Positions 1 through 8,595 of a stretch of DNA of 64,000 nt are shown one piece after another. The stretch's first letter is position 1; each line of letters opens with the position of its first letter. The notes under the pieces were generated by a model that was not told where the DNA came from, ran no database searches, and saw only the letters and a list, made by a program, of their open reading frames with translations. The DNA is taken from positions 3,348,001 to 3,412,000 of the forward strand of contig NZ_VMSF01000001.1 in NCBI RefSeq assembly GCF_009765225.1, read 5' to 3'. The stretch comes from Leifsonia sp. AG29. GTDB taxonomy: Bacteria > Actinomycetota > Actinomycetes > Actinomycetales > Microbacteriaceae. Made by a program: the position numbers and the translations under genes.

Positions 1-486
1 AGGGGTGACGGACTTCAGCGGGATGGTGATGTCGCTGAGCGCGCCTCCCTGCTGCACGACCCCGTTGACCGCGTTCCAGCCCTGGAGGATCGCCCCGCCC
101 GGGCCGACCAGTCGGCCGAGCGCGTCCGGGTCGAGCGAGCCGGCGCGGCTGTAGACAGTCTCCCCGCCCGACTTCATGACGAAGAAGCCGTCGCCGTTGA
201 TCATCATGTCGGTGGCGCGGCCGGTGGACTGCGCGGCACCCTGGGTGAAGTTGGTCGAGATGCCCGCGACGAGCACGCCGAGTCCGATCTGAGCCGGGTT
301 GGTGCCCCCGGTGCCCGTCTGCGGCGCGCCGGCGCCCTTGACGAGCTGCGAGAGCGTGTCCTCGAACTGCACGGCCGACGCCTTGAAGCCCGTGGTGTTG
401 ACGTTGGCGATGTTGTTGCCGGTGACGTCGAGCATGGTCTGGTGCGAGCGGAGGCCCGAGATGCCGGAGTAGAGGGAGCGGAGCAT
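1..486 (-). CDS. flgE: flagellar hook protein FlgE, N-terminal part (runs off the left edge)
   Basis: FlgE polymerises into the hook, the flexible joint between rod and filament outside the cell. The visible 162 codons begin at an ATG (486-484) and read MLRSLYSGISGLRSHQ, followed by the rod/hook signature GNNIANVNTTGF at about residues 24-35 and the segment INGDGFFV near residue 96, both typical of the FlgE/FlgG family. The N-terminal match is closer to hook FlgE than to rod FlgG. It is the last visible gene of the flgB-flgE run and starts 32 bp after flgD. A GAAAGG sequence lies about 9 nt before the start. The C-terminal part is outside the window. Confidence 0.93.
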   Translation of the reverse strand, partial: MLRSLYSGISGLRSHQTMLDVTGNNIANVNTTGFKASAVQFEDTLSQLVKGAGAPQTGTGGTNPAQIGLGVLVAGISTNFTQGAAQSTGRATDMMINGDGFFVMKSGGETVYSRAGSLDPDALGRLVGPGGAILQGWNAVNGVVQQGGALSDITIPLKSVTP

Positions 487-517
487 GGTGACTGCCTTTC
501 GGTGAGGGTGGTGCAGG

Positions 518-967
518 TCAGGAGGCCGCGGGGACGGTCGCGGCTGCGGACACGACGCCGAGCACGGAGTCGAGGGCGATCTTCTGGTCGCCGACCGTGA
601 CGACGGGAACGGACCCGGCGTACGAGACGGAAGTGGCGGCGCCGGTCTGCGTGGCGCCGTTCTTGTCGAGGTAGCTCACGGTGTGGCCGACGAGCGCGGC
701 CGCGGCCTGCCGCATCTGCAGGGCGAACCCCTCCTGGTTGGTGGTGTCCATGCTCGTGAGCTTCTCCATCATCGCCAGCTGCGTGGTCTGCGCGATCATC
801 TGGTTGGTGTCCATGGGCGAGCTGGGGTCCTGGTTGCGCAGCTGCGTCACGAGGAGCTGCATGAAGGCCTCGCTGTCGAGCGACTGCTTCGGCGTGCGGG
901 TCGGAGGGGTCGAGTAGATCCCTCCGGTGGAGGCGGAATCCGTCCCGGTGACGGGGTCGACGGCCAC
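518..967 (-). CDS. flgD: flagellar hook capping protein FlgD (short form)
   Basis: FlgD is the cap or scaffold on which hook subunits assemble. The 149-residue product has the FlgD N-terminal signature around residues 33-66 (EAFMQLLVTQLRNQDP followed by MDTNQMIAQ). It lacks the C-terminal Tudor/Ig-like module of enterobacterial FlgD, so it is a short form like those of Gram-positive bacteria. The start is GTG (967-965), 8 nt after an AAGGGAG ribosome-binding site. The gap to fliK is 13 bp, which places it in the same operon. Confidence 0.92.
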   Translation of the reverse strand: MAVDPVTGTDSASTGGIYSTPPTRTPKQSLDSEAFMQLLVTQLRNQDPSSPMDTNQMIAQTTQLAMMEKLTSMDTTNQEGFALQMRQAAAALVGHTVSYLDKNGATQTGAATSVSYAGSVPVVTVGDQKIALDSVLGVVSAAATVPAAS

Positions 968-980
968 GGCGGGCTCCCTT

Positions 981-2612
981 CTAGACGATGAGGTCGATGG
1001 TGCGGGCGATCCCGTCCGCGGAAGCGGCGGGCCTGGTCGGTTCTGCGGGCGGCGCGGGGAGGGAGCGCTTCTCGGGCGCCGGCTCGGCTGCCGCCCAGGA
1101 GTCCGGGCGGCGCTCTCCGGGCGCCTGCTGCTCCGCTCCCGGGTGGCTCTGCGATGACAGGTCGAGCGTGCCGCTGAGCCCGGCGCCGCCGAGATCGCGT
1201 CGGAGTTCCGGGAGGATCGACCGGAGGGCGTCCCTCCCGGCGTCGGTCGGCGCGAACAGCTCCACCCGGACGCCTTCGCCTCCGACGTGCGCGCGGACGG
1301 TCACCGGGCCCAGGTTGTCGGGCGTGACGTGCACGGTCATCACGTGCTCGCCCCGGCCCGCGGCGGCGAGCGTGAAGAGAGGGCGCGCGAGCTGCGACGG
1401 GAGGCTCGGCGATGCGGTCGGGGTGTTCGACGGCGCTGTGTGGGTGGCTGGGCTCGTCGGCGCCGACGGCGCGGCCGGGGGTACGGCGACAGCGGGAGGG
1501 ATCGACGCGGCCGCGGGCTCGGGCACAGCCGAGGGGGAGGCGGCAGTCGCCGCGCGGTCGGAACGCGAGGCCGCGTCGGACTCTGATGCGGCGAGTGTCG
1601 GGTTGCCGGGCGAGGAGACTCCCGGTTCGAAAGCTCCAATCGGCGATGCTGCAGGATTCGCGGCCGAGGGGGTGGAAGTTGCGGCAGCTGCAGGCGCGGT
1701 GCCCAAGGGCGTTTGGGCCGGCGCGGACTCGGTGAGCACGGTCGAGGCGGCCCCGGCAGGCGCTCCGTTTGTCGAAGCAGCGACAGCCGACGCTGCGCTC
1801 GTCGACGCGGCCGCGACGGGCACCGTGCTGGGCGCGGCGGCGACGGCTGACGCGACCGTCGACATCGGGCCGCTCGGCGCGGTTGCGGAACGGGCCGCCG
1901 CCGGCGCGGCACCCGTCCTGGCGGCGGGAAGGCCCTGCGCATCCGCGCCGGCTGTCGCGTCAGCACGCCCGACCGCGGCCGCCGACGCTGCCACATCTCT
2001 CCTCCCACCCGGAACCATGTCGGCGGTCCCGGACGCTCCAAGACTCAGCACCATCTCGCCCGACGCCACCGGCCCCGCGACCGCTGGCTTGTCGGCGCCT
2101 TGCGCGTTCGACGAACCCGCAGGGCCCGCGGGTACGTCTGCGCCCCCGGCCGCGGGTGCCGAAGACGCTCCGGAAGCCGCGACGACCGTGGCCGTTCCGG
2201 CACCGGACGCGTCGGCTCCGGGGGCCACGGGGCCCGTCCCAGCACCACCAGCACCACCAGCACCACCAGCACCACCAGCACCACCGGCACCACCGGCGAC
2301 GACCGCGCCTTCCGTGCCTGCCGTGCCCTGATCCGCTGCGGCGCCGGGCTGTCCCTCCGCCCTTTCGCTCTCGCGTGGACGCCCCGGCTCCTTGCGGTCC
2401 ACCGCGTGAGAGCGTCCCGCATCCGGCTCCCGGTTGCCCGGAAGAGCGGCCCCGCCGTCGGACGCGCGATCGGACGCGCGATCGGCCGCACGGTCGAGCG
2501 CCGCGCCGAACGCGTCGCTCCGCCCCCGTGCCGCAGGGCTCCCCGGCGTGACCGGTCGCAGTCCTCCGGCCGGGGTCGCAGTGGCCGGAGCCGCCGGCAT
2601 GGCCGCCGTCAC
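981..2612 (-). CDS. fliK: flagellar hook-length control protein FliK
   Basis: FliK measures hook length and switches export specificity from hook to filament substrates. The roughly 543-residue product has a long, low-complexity Ala/Gly/Ser/Pro-rich N-terminal and middle part, as expected of the ruler region. The C-terminal Flg_hook domain begins near residue 385, with MTVHVTPDNLGPVTV and RVELFAPTDAGRDALRS. The best start is GTG at 2612, which overlaps the peptidase stop codon as GTGA; an ATG at 2600 is the alternative. The reading frame stays open far upstream into fliJ, but that extension is an out-of-frame shadow of the peptidase and fliJ genes. A run of 9-bp repeats lies inside the gene at 2241-2294. 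Confidence 0.85.
   Translation of the reverse strand: MTAAMPAAPATATPAGGLRPVTPGSPAARGRSDAFGAALDRAADRASDRASDGGAALPGNREPDAGRSHAVDRKEPGRPRESERAEGQPGAAADQGTAGTEGAVVAGGAGGAGGAGGAGGAGGAGTGPVAPGADASGAGTATVVAASGASSAPAAGGADVPAGPAGSSNAQGADKPAVAGPVASGEMVLSLGASGTADMVPGGRRDVAASAAAVGRADATAGADAQGLPAARTGAAPAAARSATAPSGPMSTVASAVAAAPSTVPVAAASTSAASAVAASTNGAPAGAASTVLTESAPAQTPLGTAPAAAATSTPSAANPAASPIGAFEPGVSSPGNPTLAASESDAASRSDRAATAASPSAVPEPAAASIPPAVAVPPAAPSAPTSPATHTAPSNTPTASPSLPSQLARPLFTLAAAGRGEHVMTVHVTPDNLGPVTVRAHVGGEGVRVELFAPTDAGRDALRSILPELRRDLGGAGLSGTLDLSSQSHPGAEQQAPGERRPDSWAAAEPAPEKRSLPAPPAEPTRPAASADGIARTIDLIV
2241..2294. repeat. 9-bp tandem repeat inside fliK
   Basis: Five perfect copies of AGCACCACC (plus strand) are followed by one GGCACCACC copy. 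On the coding strand this encodes repeated Gly-Gly-Ala. The unit is a multiple of three, so gain or loss of copies would change FliK length without shifting the frame. Confidence 0.9.
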
Positions 2613-3337
2613 AGCGAGCTCCCCTGCAGGAGGGACGCGAACAGGGCGCGCATGGTGTCGGCCTGGGCCGTGGAGGCCGACCCCGCCGAGGCGAGTGCGG
2701 CGGAAGCGGCCGACGCGATGGACGCACCCTGCGGCGCCGTCGGCACCACGCGCCGGATCGTGACGATGTCCGAGTCCTTCATCCAGTTGTTCACGAGGCT
2801 GACGGTCCGTCCTTCGCTCGGCGCGTGGATGACCTTCCCGTCTCCGGCGTAGATGACGATGTGCTCGCCTCCATTGGTGACGATGAGATCGCCGGGCTGA
2901 GCCTGCGCGAGCGAGGGAACCTCGGTGCCGACCGTCGACTGGCCCGAGACGAGCCGCGGGACGTCGATCCCGAGGTCCTTGAAGACCCGCTGCACGAGCC
3001 CCGAGCAGTCGAGGCCGGAGGCACTGGTCCCGCCGAACACGTACGGCACCCCCAGGTACTTCTTCGCGTCGGCGACGACGTCGGCGCCCGTCACACCGGC
3101 GCCGCTGCCCGCACCGCCGACGCCGCCGACCGACGCGGCTCCCCCGAGGCCGGAGGCGCCGAGCGCGCCCGTCAGCGCCTCGGCGAACGAGCTCGCCGAG
3201 TCCGTCCCTCCCGGCGCACCAGCCGCGCCGGCGGCTCCGGTACCCCGGGTGGCGGTCGCGGCCTTGCCCAGCCCGTCGAGCTGCACGATCGCGGCCTGGA
3301 TCTGCGCGATCCTGCCCACCGCATCGGCGATCGTCAT
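2609..3337 (-). CDS. NlpC/P60 (C40) peptidoglycan peptidase of the flagellar operon
   Basis: This 242-residue protein ends in an NlpC/P60 cysteine peptidase domain (about residues 85-198). The likely catalytic residues are visible: Cys111 in GLDCSGLVQ, His159 in GGEHIVIY and His171 in VIHAP. Such domains cleave peptide stems of peptidoglycan. The N-terminus (MTIADAVGRIAQIQAAIVQL) has no signal peptide, and residues 30-85 are Gly/Ala-rich. The gene overlaps fliJ (ATGA) and fliK (GTGA), so it is translated with the flagellar export genes. I infer that it is exported through the flagellar apparatus to open the wall for the rod or hook, the job that the FlgJ muramidase does elsewhere. The ATG at 3337 is chosen because of the overlap with the fliJ stop. 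Confidence 0.88.
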   Translation of the reverse strand: MTIADAVGRIAQIQAAIVQLDGLGKAATATRGTGAAGAAGAPGGTDSASSFAEALTGALGASGLGGAASVGGVGGAGSGAGVTGADVVADAKKYLGVPYVFGGTSASGLDCSGLVQRVFKDLGIDVPRLVSGQSTVGTEVPSLAQAQPGDLIVTNGGEHIVIYAGDGKVIHAPSEGRTVSLVNNWMKDSDIVTIRRVVPTAPQGASIASAASAALASAGSASTAQADTMRALFASLLQGSSL

Positions 3338-3768
3338 GCCTCCCCCGCCTCCCTGGCTCGCCGCCACGATCCGGTGGCGATCTCGTCGATCGCCGCCTGC
3401 TCGGTCGCCAGCTGCCCCGCGACGACCTCCGCGTCGTGCCGCGCCTCGAGCTTCTCCAGACCGACGGCCCGCTTCTTCGCCTCGGTGAAGGCACCCTGTG
3501 CGCGCTGCACCTCCTGCTCCGCCTGCGCGGTCAGCGCGTTCAGGTCGCCGAGCATGCTGCGGGTGGAGGCGCGGGCTGCGGCGAGCGCGAACAGCGTCCC
3601 GGCGTCCGCAGCCTCGGCCGGCAGGGCGTGCAGGGCGGCGATGGCGCGCGCCTGCCGCTCCCCCGCGTCGCGCCGGAACGCGTTGGCCGCGGCGAGGTCG
3701 CTCGCCGCGTGGTCCTTCTCGATCTGCCGCAGCCGGAGAAGTCCGGCGAGTGCGAATCCTCGTGTCAT
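3334..3768 (-). CDS. fliJ: flagellar export protein FliJ
   Basis: FliJ is the coiled-coil stalk of the flagellar type III export ATPase and helps to recycle export chaperones. The product has 144 residues and is almost entirely helical, with heptad-like charged stretches (for example AEQEVQRAQGAFTEAKKR). This matches the FliJ family in length and form, although its sequence is poorly conserved. Position supports the call: it starts in a TGATG overlap with fliI and stops in an ATGA overlap with the peptidase gene. Confidence 0.8.
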   Translation of the reverse strand: MTRGFALAGLLRLRQIEKDHAASDLAAANAFRRDAGERQARAIAALHALPAEAADAGTLFALAAARASTRSMLGDLNALTAQAEQEVQRAQGAFTEAKKRAVGLEKLEARHDAEVVAGQLATEQAAIDEIATGSWRRAREAGEA

Positions 3769-5081
3769 CACGCACCTCCCAGTGTCGAGACGAGAGCCCC
3801 CAGCCGCCCCCACGACTCGGCGGCCGGGGCCGGCTCGCCGATGCCCTGGCGGAGGAACCCGTCGATCGCGTCGGCGTGCGCGACGGCGGCGTCGACCTTG
3901 GCGTTCGTGCCCGGCTTGTAGGCGCCGACATCGAGGAGGTCCTGCGCGCCGACCTTGGCGGCGAGGATGCTCCTCAGCGCCGTCGCCGTCGCCCGCTGCT
4001 CGCTCGTGGTGACCCGGGACGCCAGGCGCGAGATGGACCCGAGCACATCGACGGAGGGGAAGTGCCCGACGACCGACAGCCGCCGGTCGAGCACCACGTG
4101 ACCGTCCAGGATGGACCGCGCCGCGTCGGCGATCGGTTCGTTGTGGTCGTCGCCGTCGACGAGGACGGTGTAGAGCCCGGTGACGGAGCCGGTCTCGCCG
4201 GTGCCCGCGCGTTCGAGCAATTGCGCCAGGAGGGAGAACGTCGAGGGCGGGTAGCCTCGCGTCGCGGGCGGCTCGCCCGCCGACAGCCCGATCTCGCGCT
4301 GCGCCATCGCCACCCGCGTCAGCGAGTCCATCATGAGGACGACGTGCGCCCCCCGGTCGCGGAACGACTCCGCGATGCGGGTGGCGGCGAAGGCCGCACG
4401 GAGGCGCATGACCGCCGGTTCGTCGGAGGTCGCGACGACGACGACCGAGCGCGCCAGGCCTTCCGGGCCGAGGTCGTCCTCGAGGAACTCCCTGACCTCG
4501 CGGCCCCGCTCCCCCACCAGCGCGATCACCGACACCTCGGCCTCGGTGCCCCGGGCGATCATCGACAGCAGGGACGACTTCCCGACGCCCGACCCGGCGA
4601 AGAGCCCGAGCCGCTGCCCGCGCCCGGTCGTCACCAGGGTGTCGAGCACCCGGACGCCCAGGCCGAGCGGCTCCAGGATGCGCGCGCGCCGCATCGCGTC
4701 CGGAGCCCGGTTGTCGAGCGGGACGAAGCCGTCGGCGGCGACGGGTCCGTGACCGTCGACGGGGCGACCGAGCGCGTCGATGACGCGCCCGAGGAGCCCG
4801 GAGCCGGTCGGGACGAGGAGCGGCGCCGTCACGGCGCGCGCCGGCGCTCCCGCTGCGATACCCGTCAGCCGTCCGTAGGGCATCACGCGGAGCCGATCTG
4901 CGGAAGCAGCGACGACCTCGGCGTGCACCCGGGTCTCGTCGCCGATGACCACGACGTCTCCGATCGCCGTGGCCAGCCCCTCCACCTCGGCCCCCAGCCC
5001 GACCACCGCGGCGACGCGGCCGACGCGTTCGGGTCTCGCCGCGCGCACCGCCGTGTCCCACTGTGCAAGCGTCGCGGTCAC
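3768..5081 (-). CDS. fliI: flagellum-specific ATPase FliI
   Basis: FliI is the hexameric ATPase of the flagellar type III export apparatus at the cytoplasmic face of the basal body. The 437-residue product has the F1-ATPase beta-like core: P-loop GSGVGKS at residues 163-169, Walker B VVLMMDS near 247-253, and the conserved GEPPATRGYPPSTF segment. The C-terminus carries the family's YKPGTNAKVDAA motif. The start is the GTG at 5081, overlapping the fliH stop (GTGA). The frame stays open for another 18 codons upstream, but those lie inside fliH. Confidence 0.95.
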   Translation of the reverse strand: MTATLAQWDTAVRAARPERVGRVAAVVGLGAEVEGLATAIGDVVVIGDETRVHAEVVAASADRLRVMPYGRLTGIAAGAPARAVTAPLLVPTGSGLLGRVIDALGRPVDGHGPVAADGFVPLDNRAPDAMRRARILEPLGLGVRVLDTLVTTGRGQRLGLFAGSGVGKSSLLSMIARGTEAEVSVIALVGERGREVREFLEDDLGPEGLARSVVVVATSDEPAVMRLRAAFAATRIAESFRDRGAHVVLMMDSLTRVAMAQREIGLSAGEPPATRGYPPSTFSLLAQLLERAGTGETGSVTGLYTVLVDGDDHNEPIADAARSILDGHVVLDRRLSVVGHFPSVDVLGSISRLASRVTTSEQRATATALRSILAAKVGAQDLLDVGAYKPGTNAKVDAAVAHADAIDGFLRQGIGEPAPAAESWGRLGALVSTLGGA

Positions 5082-5686
5082 GAGAGGACCGCCTTGGACC
5101 GCTCGAGTGCGGCACCGATGCGGGCATCGAGCCACCCTCCCGGCAGTTCTCCGATCGCGTCCCCACGGGAAATGGAGGGATCACGAACGACCAGCATGCC
5201 TCGAGAGGCATGAACTCCTTCCAGGACGTCGTCGAGCAGATCGGCGTCTGCCGGGTGCAGGCGGATCGCCGCGACCGCTCCCTCGGCGTCCGCCTCGATG
5301 ACCCGGGCGACAGCGGCACGCGCTGCCGCCAGCTCATCCACGAGTGCGGCGCCGACCACGGCCTCGGCAAGATCGAAAGCCGCCGCGACCAACGACGCCT
5401 CCACGTCCGCCTGGACCGGGAGCGTCGCATCCCGCAGCCCCCGCGCCGCGGCGTGGAGGGTCGAGACCGCCGCCGCGAGTTGCGCGGCCCTTTCAGCGGC
5501 CTCCTCCGTCTGCGCCTTCTGCGCAGCGGCCAGCCAGCGCTCCTGCTCGAGGGCGGCGCTCCGGCGTCCGTCGGCGTAGCCGGCCGCGTACCCGCGCGAC
5601 CGCGCCGCGGCGCCGACCGCGCGCTCGTGATCGGTCTCCGCCAGCACGGGGACCGTCAGCGGGGCGAAGTATGCCTCATTCGACAT
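5078..5686 (-). CDS. fliH: flagellar export ATPase regulator FliH
   Basis: FliH dimers bind FliI, restrain its ATPase activity and dock it to the switch complex. This 202-residue protein has the family's arrangement: a divergent N-terminus, a central Ala-rich helical stretch with repeated Ala/Glu spacing (about residues 25-95), and a globular C-terminal part. It overlaps fliG by 11 bp at its start and fliI by 4 bp at its end. Sequence identity alone is weak, as usual for FliH; order and length carry the call. Confidence 0.85.
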   Translation of the reverse strand: MSNEAYFAPLTVPVLAETDHERAVGAAARSRGYAAGYADGRRSAALEQERWLAAAQKAQTEEAAERAAQLAAAVSTLHAAARGLRDATLPVQADVEASLVAAAFDLAEAVVGAALVDELAAARAAVARVIEADAEGAVAAIRLHPADADLLDDVLEGVHASRGMLVVRDPSISRGDAIGELPGGWLDARIGAALERSKAVLS

Positions 5687-6689
5687 ATGCGTCCTCGTCG
5701 CCCCGTTGGACCGTGATCGCTCCGCTCGCCTCCAGGTCGCGGATCGAGCGCACGATCTCGGCTCGGGCGTCCTCCACCTGCGACAGGCGCACCGGGCCGA
5801 GCATGCGGACCTCGTCCTCGAGGATCTCGCGGTTGCGTTCCGAGAGGTTGGTGGTGATCACCTCGGCCACCGTCGCCGATGCGCCCTTCATGGCGACCGC
5901 GAGCACGGCGGCGTCGACGCCGCGCAGCACCTGCTGGACGTCGCGCGCCTCCAGCCGGACGATGTCGTCGAAGGTGAGCATCCGCGAGCGGACCTCCTCG
6001 GCGAGGTCGGCGTCGCGCCGCTCCAGCGCCTCCAGCAGGGCCTTCTCGGTGGCGGCATCGGCCCGGTTGATGATGTCGACGAGCGGCTGGATGCCGCCGA
6101 CCCGATCGGAGGCCGCACGGGAGGCGACGACGGCGCTCGCCCGCTGCTTGAGCGTGTCTGCGACCACCCGCACCGCGTCGGGGCTCGGCGAGCCCATCGT
6201 CGCGATCGCGTGCGCCACTTCGGTCCGCGCCTGTTCGTCCAGCCCGGTCAGCACGCGGGAGGCGTGGTCCGAGCGGAGGTGCGCGAGTACCAGCGCACAG
6301 GTCTGCGGCAGCTCGCCGGCGAGCAGCATCTGGATCTGGCCGGGCTCGACCGCGTCCAGGAACTCGAACTGCTTGCCGGCGAGGCTCGAGGCGACCCGGT
6401 TCAGGACGCCCGTCGCCCGCTCCGCGCCGAACGAGGCCTCGAGCAGGCCGACCGCCACGTCGCGTCCTCCGCGCGCGCTCAGAGCGCCCCGGGTCGCGAG
6501 GTCGTGGAACTCGCTCATCGCCCTCTCCGCCGTGGCGGCGTCGACGCGTCGCAGGCGAAGGATCTCAGCGGTGATCTCGTCCGCCTCCGCGTCGGAGAAC
6601 TGCTTCATCACCTGGGCCGCGCGCTGCTGATCCATGTTCATCAGCACCACGGCGACCTTCTGAGCGCCGGTCAGCGGGGCCGCCGTCAT
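5676..6689 (-). CDS. fliG: flagellar motor switch protein FliG
   Basis: FliG sits on the MS-ring and converts the ion-driven motion of the stator into rotation and switching. The 337-residue length is typical. The N-terminal domain begins with LTGAQKVAVVLMNM, the middle domain carries ELPQTCALVLAHL (the EHPQ region), and the C-terminal motor domain contains FDDIVRLEARDVQQVLRGVD, with the charged residues that face the stator. It overlaps fliF by 4 bp and fliH by 11 bp. Confidence 0.96.
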   Translation of the reverse strand: MTAAPLTGAQKVAVVLMNMDQQRAAQVMKQFSDAEADEITAEILRLRRVDAATAERAMSEFHDLATRGALSARGGRDVAVGLLEASFGAERATGVLNRVASSLAGKQFEFLDAVEPGQIQMLLAGELPQTCALVLAHLRSDHASRVLTGLDEQARTEVAHAIATMGSPSPDAVRVVADTLKQRASAVVASRAASDRVGGIQPLVDIINRADAATEKALLEALERRDADLAEEVRSRMLTFDDIVRLEARDVQQVLRGVDAAVLAVAMKGASATVAEVITTNLSERNREILEDEVRMLGPVRLSQVEDARAEIVRSIRDLEASGAITVQRGDEDAYVE

Positions 6690-8287
6690 ACCGATGCCCG
6701 ATCATCCATGAGGCTGCGCAGGAACTCCGCCGTCTTCTGCGGATCGCGGTCGGCGAGCGCCTCGATCTCGGCGCGGCGACGGTCTGCGGCGACCTCCTCC
6801 GCGTCGGGTCCGGCGTCGGGCAGGGGGTCGAGCTGCATGGGCACCGTGGGCGCGGCCTGCTGGAGGGGCAGCGGGAACGGCGTCGCCTCGAAGGCGAGCG
6901 TCGGCTCGGGACCCTCGATCGCCTCCTCCCCCGCTCGGCGGCGGCTCCGGCGCACCAGCACGAGCACGAGGACGAGCGCCGCGAGGACGGCGGCCGCGAT
7001 GATGGAGGTGCGGACGATCGCGGTCAGCTGGTCCGCCGTGGCGGCGTCCTTCGCCTCCTGGAGCGCCTTGGCCGCCTCCGTCGCGCCCGCCTTGCTGAAC
7101 GGCACCGTCTCGACGCTCACCGAGTCGCCGCGCTGGAGGTCGATGCCCGCGGCGGCGTCGACGAGGTTGCGGATCTCGGCCGTGCTGACGCTCCCGATGG
7201 CGTCGGAGTTCAGCGCGACCGAGACGGTCTGGCGGGTGACCGCACCCGCCGGGATCGTTCGCTGCTCGGTCACCTTGTCGACCGCGTTGTCCTTCGTGGC
7301 CGACTCCGAGCTGAACGAGCCGTTGCCGTTCCCTCCGTTCGGCACCGCGATGTTGTCGGGACCGAGCACGCCGGCGGCCGAGCCTCCGCCGGTGCCCGTG
7401 TAGGTCTCCTTCTGCGTGGTCTCGCTGAGCGACGGGGCGTTCGTCGGGGTCGTGTACGACTCCTCGGTGCGCTGGGCGGACTCGGTGCTCACGTCCGCAG
7501 CGACGGCGACCGTCGCGTTCCCCGGTCCGACCACCTTGTCGAGCATGTCCTGCACGGCCGTCTTGACGCGGGTCTCGTAGTCGGTCGCCTGCTTGTCCGC
7601 TCCCCCGGTCGCCCCGGTTCCCACCGCGCTCAGCACGGTGCCGTCGGCACTCACGACGGCCACATCGGTGGGCTTCATGCCGGTGATCGCCGCGCTCGTG
7701 AGGTGCACGATCGCCTGGACCTGATCGGGGGTCAGCGTCACGCCGTTCTGGGTCTCGACGAACACCGACGCCGTCGGGTCCTTCTTGTCCGCCACGAAGA
7801 CGGAGTCCTGCGGGATGGCGAGCCGCACGGACGCGGTCTTCACGCCCTTCATCGCCGAGATCGTGTTGGCGAGCTCCCCCTCCATGGCCCGCTTGTACGT
7901 CACGGACTGCTGGAACTCCGAGGAGGTGACGCCCATCTTGTCGAGCAGCGAGTAGCCGCCGGTGGTCGATGCCGGGAGGCCGGCCGACGCGGCCTTGAGA
8001 CGCTCGTCGTAGACCTTCTCCTGGGGCACGAGGATCGTCGCGCCGCCGTCGGTCAGCTGGTAGGGCACGCCGTCCGTCCGGAGCTGGTCGACGATGCTCG
8101 AGGCGTCGGCCGCCTGCAGTCCCGAGAACAGCGGCGTGTAGGTCGGCTGCGACGCCCAGAGGGCGATGCCGGTCACACCGAGCGCCACGACCGCGACGCC
8201 GATGATCGCGATCACCCGCTGGGCGACCGAGAAGCCGCGGACCGTGTCGCCGAGCCGCCGGAGGAAGCTGGTCACCTGCTGCGGCAT
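6686..8287 (-). CDS. fliF: flagellar MS-ring protein FliF
   Basis: FliF forms the MS-ring in the cytoplasmic membrane, the base on which rod, switch and export gate assemble. The 533-residue protein has a first membrane helix near residues 23-45, the YscJ/FliF ring-building domain just after it (LFSGLQAADASSIVDQL), and a second membrane helix near residue 425 (a run of Ala, Leu and Val) followed by basic residues. The C-terminal tail (PQKTAEFLRSLMDD) is the FliG-binding segment. The start overlaps the fliE stop as TGATG. Confidence 0.96.
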   Translation of the reverse strand: MPQQVTSFLRRLGDTVRGFSVAQRVIAIIGVAVVALGVTGIALWASQPTYTPLFSGLQAADASSIVDQLRTDGVPYQLTDGGATILVPQEKVYDERLKAASAGLPASTTGGYSLLDKMGVTSSEFQQSVTYKRAMEGELANTISAMKGVKTASVRLAIPQDSVFVADKKDPTASVFVETQNGVTLTPDQVQAIVHLTSAAITGMKPTDVAVVSADGTVLSAVGTGATGGADKQATDYETRVKTAVQDMLDKVVGPGNATVAVAADVSTESAQRTEESYTTPTNAPSLSETTQKETYTGTGGGSAAGVLGPDNIAVPNGGNGNGSFSSESATKDNAVDKVTEQRTIPAGAVTRQTVSVALNSDAIGSVSTAEIRNLVDAAAGIDLQRGDSVSVETVPFSKAGATEAAKALQEAKDAATADQLTAIVRTSIIAAAVLAALVLVLVLVRRSRRRAGEEAIEGPEPTLAFEATPFPLPLQQAAPTVPMQLDPLPDAGPDAEEVAADRRRAEIEALADRDPQKTAEFLRSLMDDRASV

Positions 8288-8595
8288 CAGGCCTGCATCC
8301 GCATGATCTCGTTGAACGCGTCGACGGCCTTGTTGCGCACGCCGGCGACGAGCTCGAGGGTCACCTGGGCCCGGGTGGAGGCGAGGGTCGCCTGGTGGAT
8401 GTCGTCCAGATTCCCGGTCACGGCCTGGATCGCGAGCTTGTCACTGGTCCCCTGCAGCTGCTGGAGGTTGTCGACGGCGCCGGTGAGCGCATCGGAGAAC
8501 GACGTGCCGCCGGCGCCACCCACCGCGGACGGACCCGCAGGGCCCGCGGGGAGGGGCGACACCGCCGAGACGGCGCCGATCGCTGGGATGGGCAT
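8287..8595 (-). CDS. fliE: flagellar hook-basal body adaptor FliE
   Basis: FliE joins the MS-ring to the proximal rod. The 102-residue product has the FliE core: SFSDALTGAVDNL, then KLAIQAVTGNLDDIHQ and the conserved C-terminal helix with VRNKAVDAFNEIMRMQ. It lies between flgC and fliF in the standard flgB-flgC-fliE order and overlaps both neighbours (TGATG at each junction). Confidence 0.95.
   Translation of the reverse strand: MPIPAIGAVSAVSPLPAGPAGPSAVGGAGGTSFSDALTGAVDNLQQLQGTSDKLAIQAVTGNLDDIHQATLASTRAQVTLELVAGVRNKAVDAFNEIMRMQA

Noticed and set aside
988-2551. Long plus-strand frames opposite fliK
   Set aside because: They arise from the G+C-rich third positions of fliK and have Ala/Gly- or Arg-rich composition with no family pattern.
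981-3494. Single 837-residue open frame on the minus strand
   Set aside because: Its first 290 or so residues are Arg/Pro-rich and out of frame with the peptidase and fliJ, which are clear genes. The real fliK starts at 2612.
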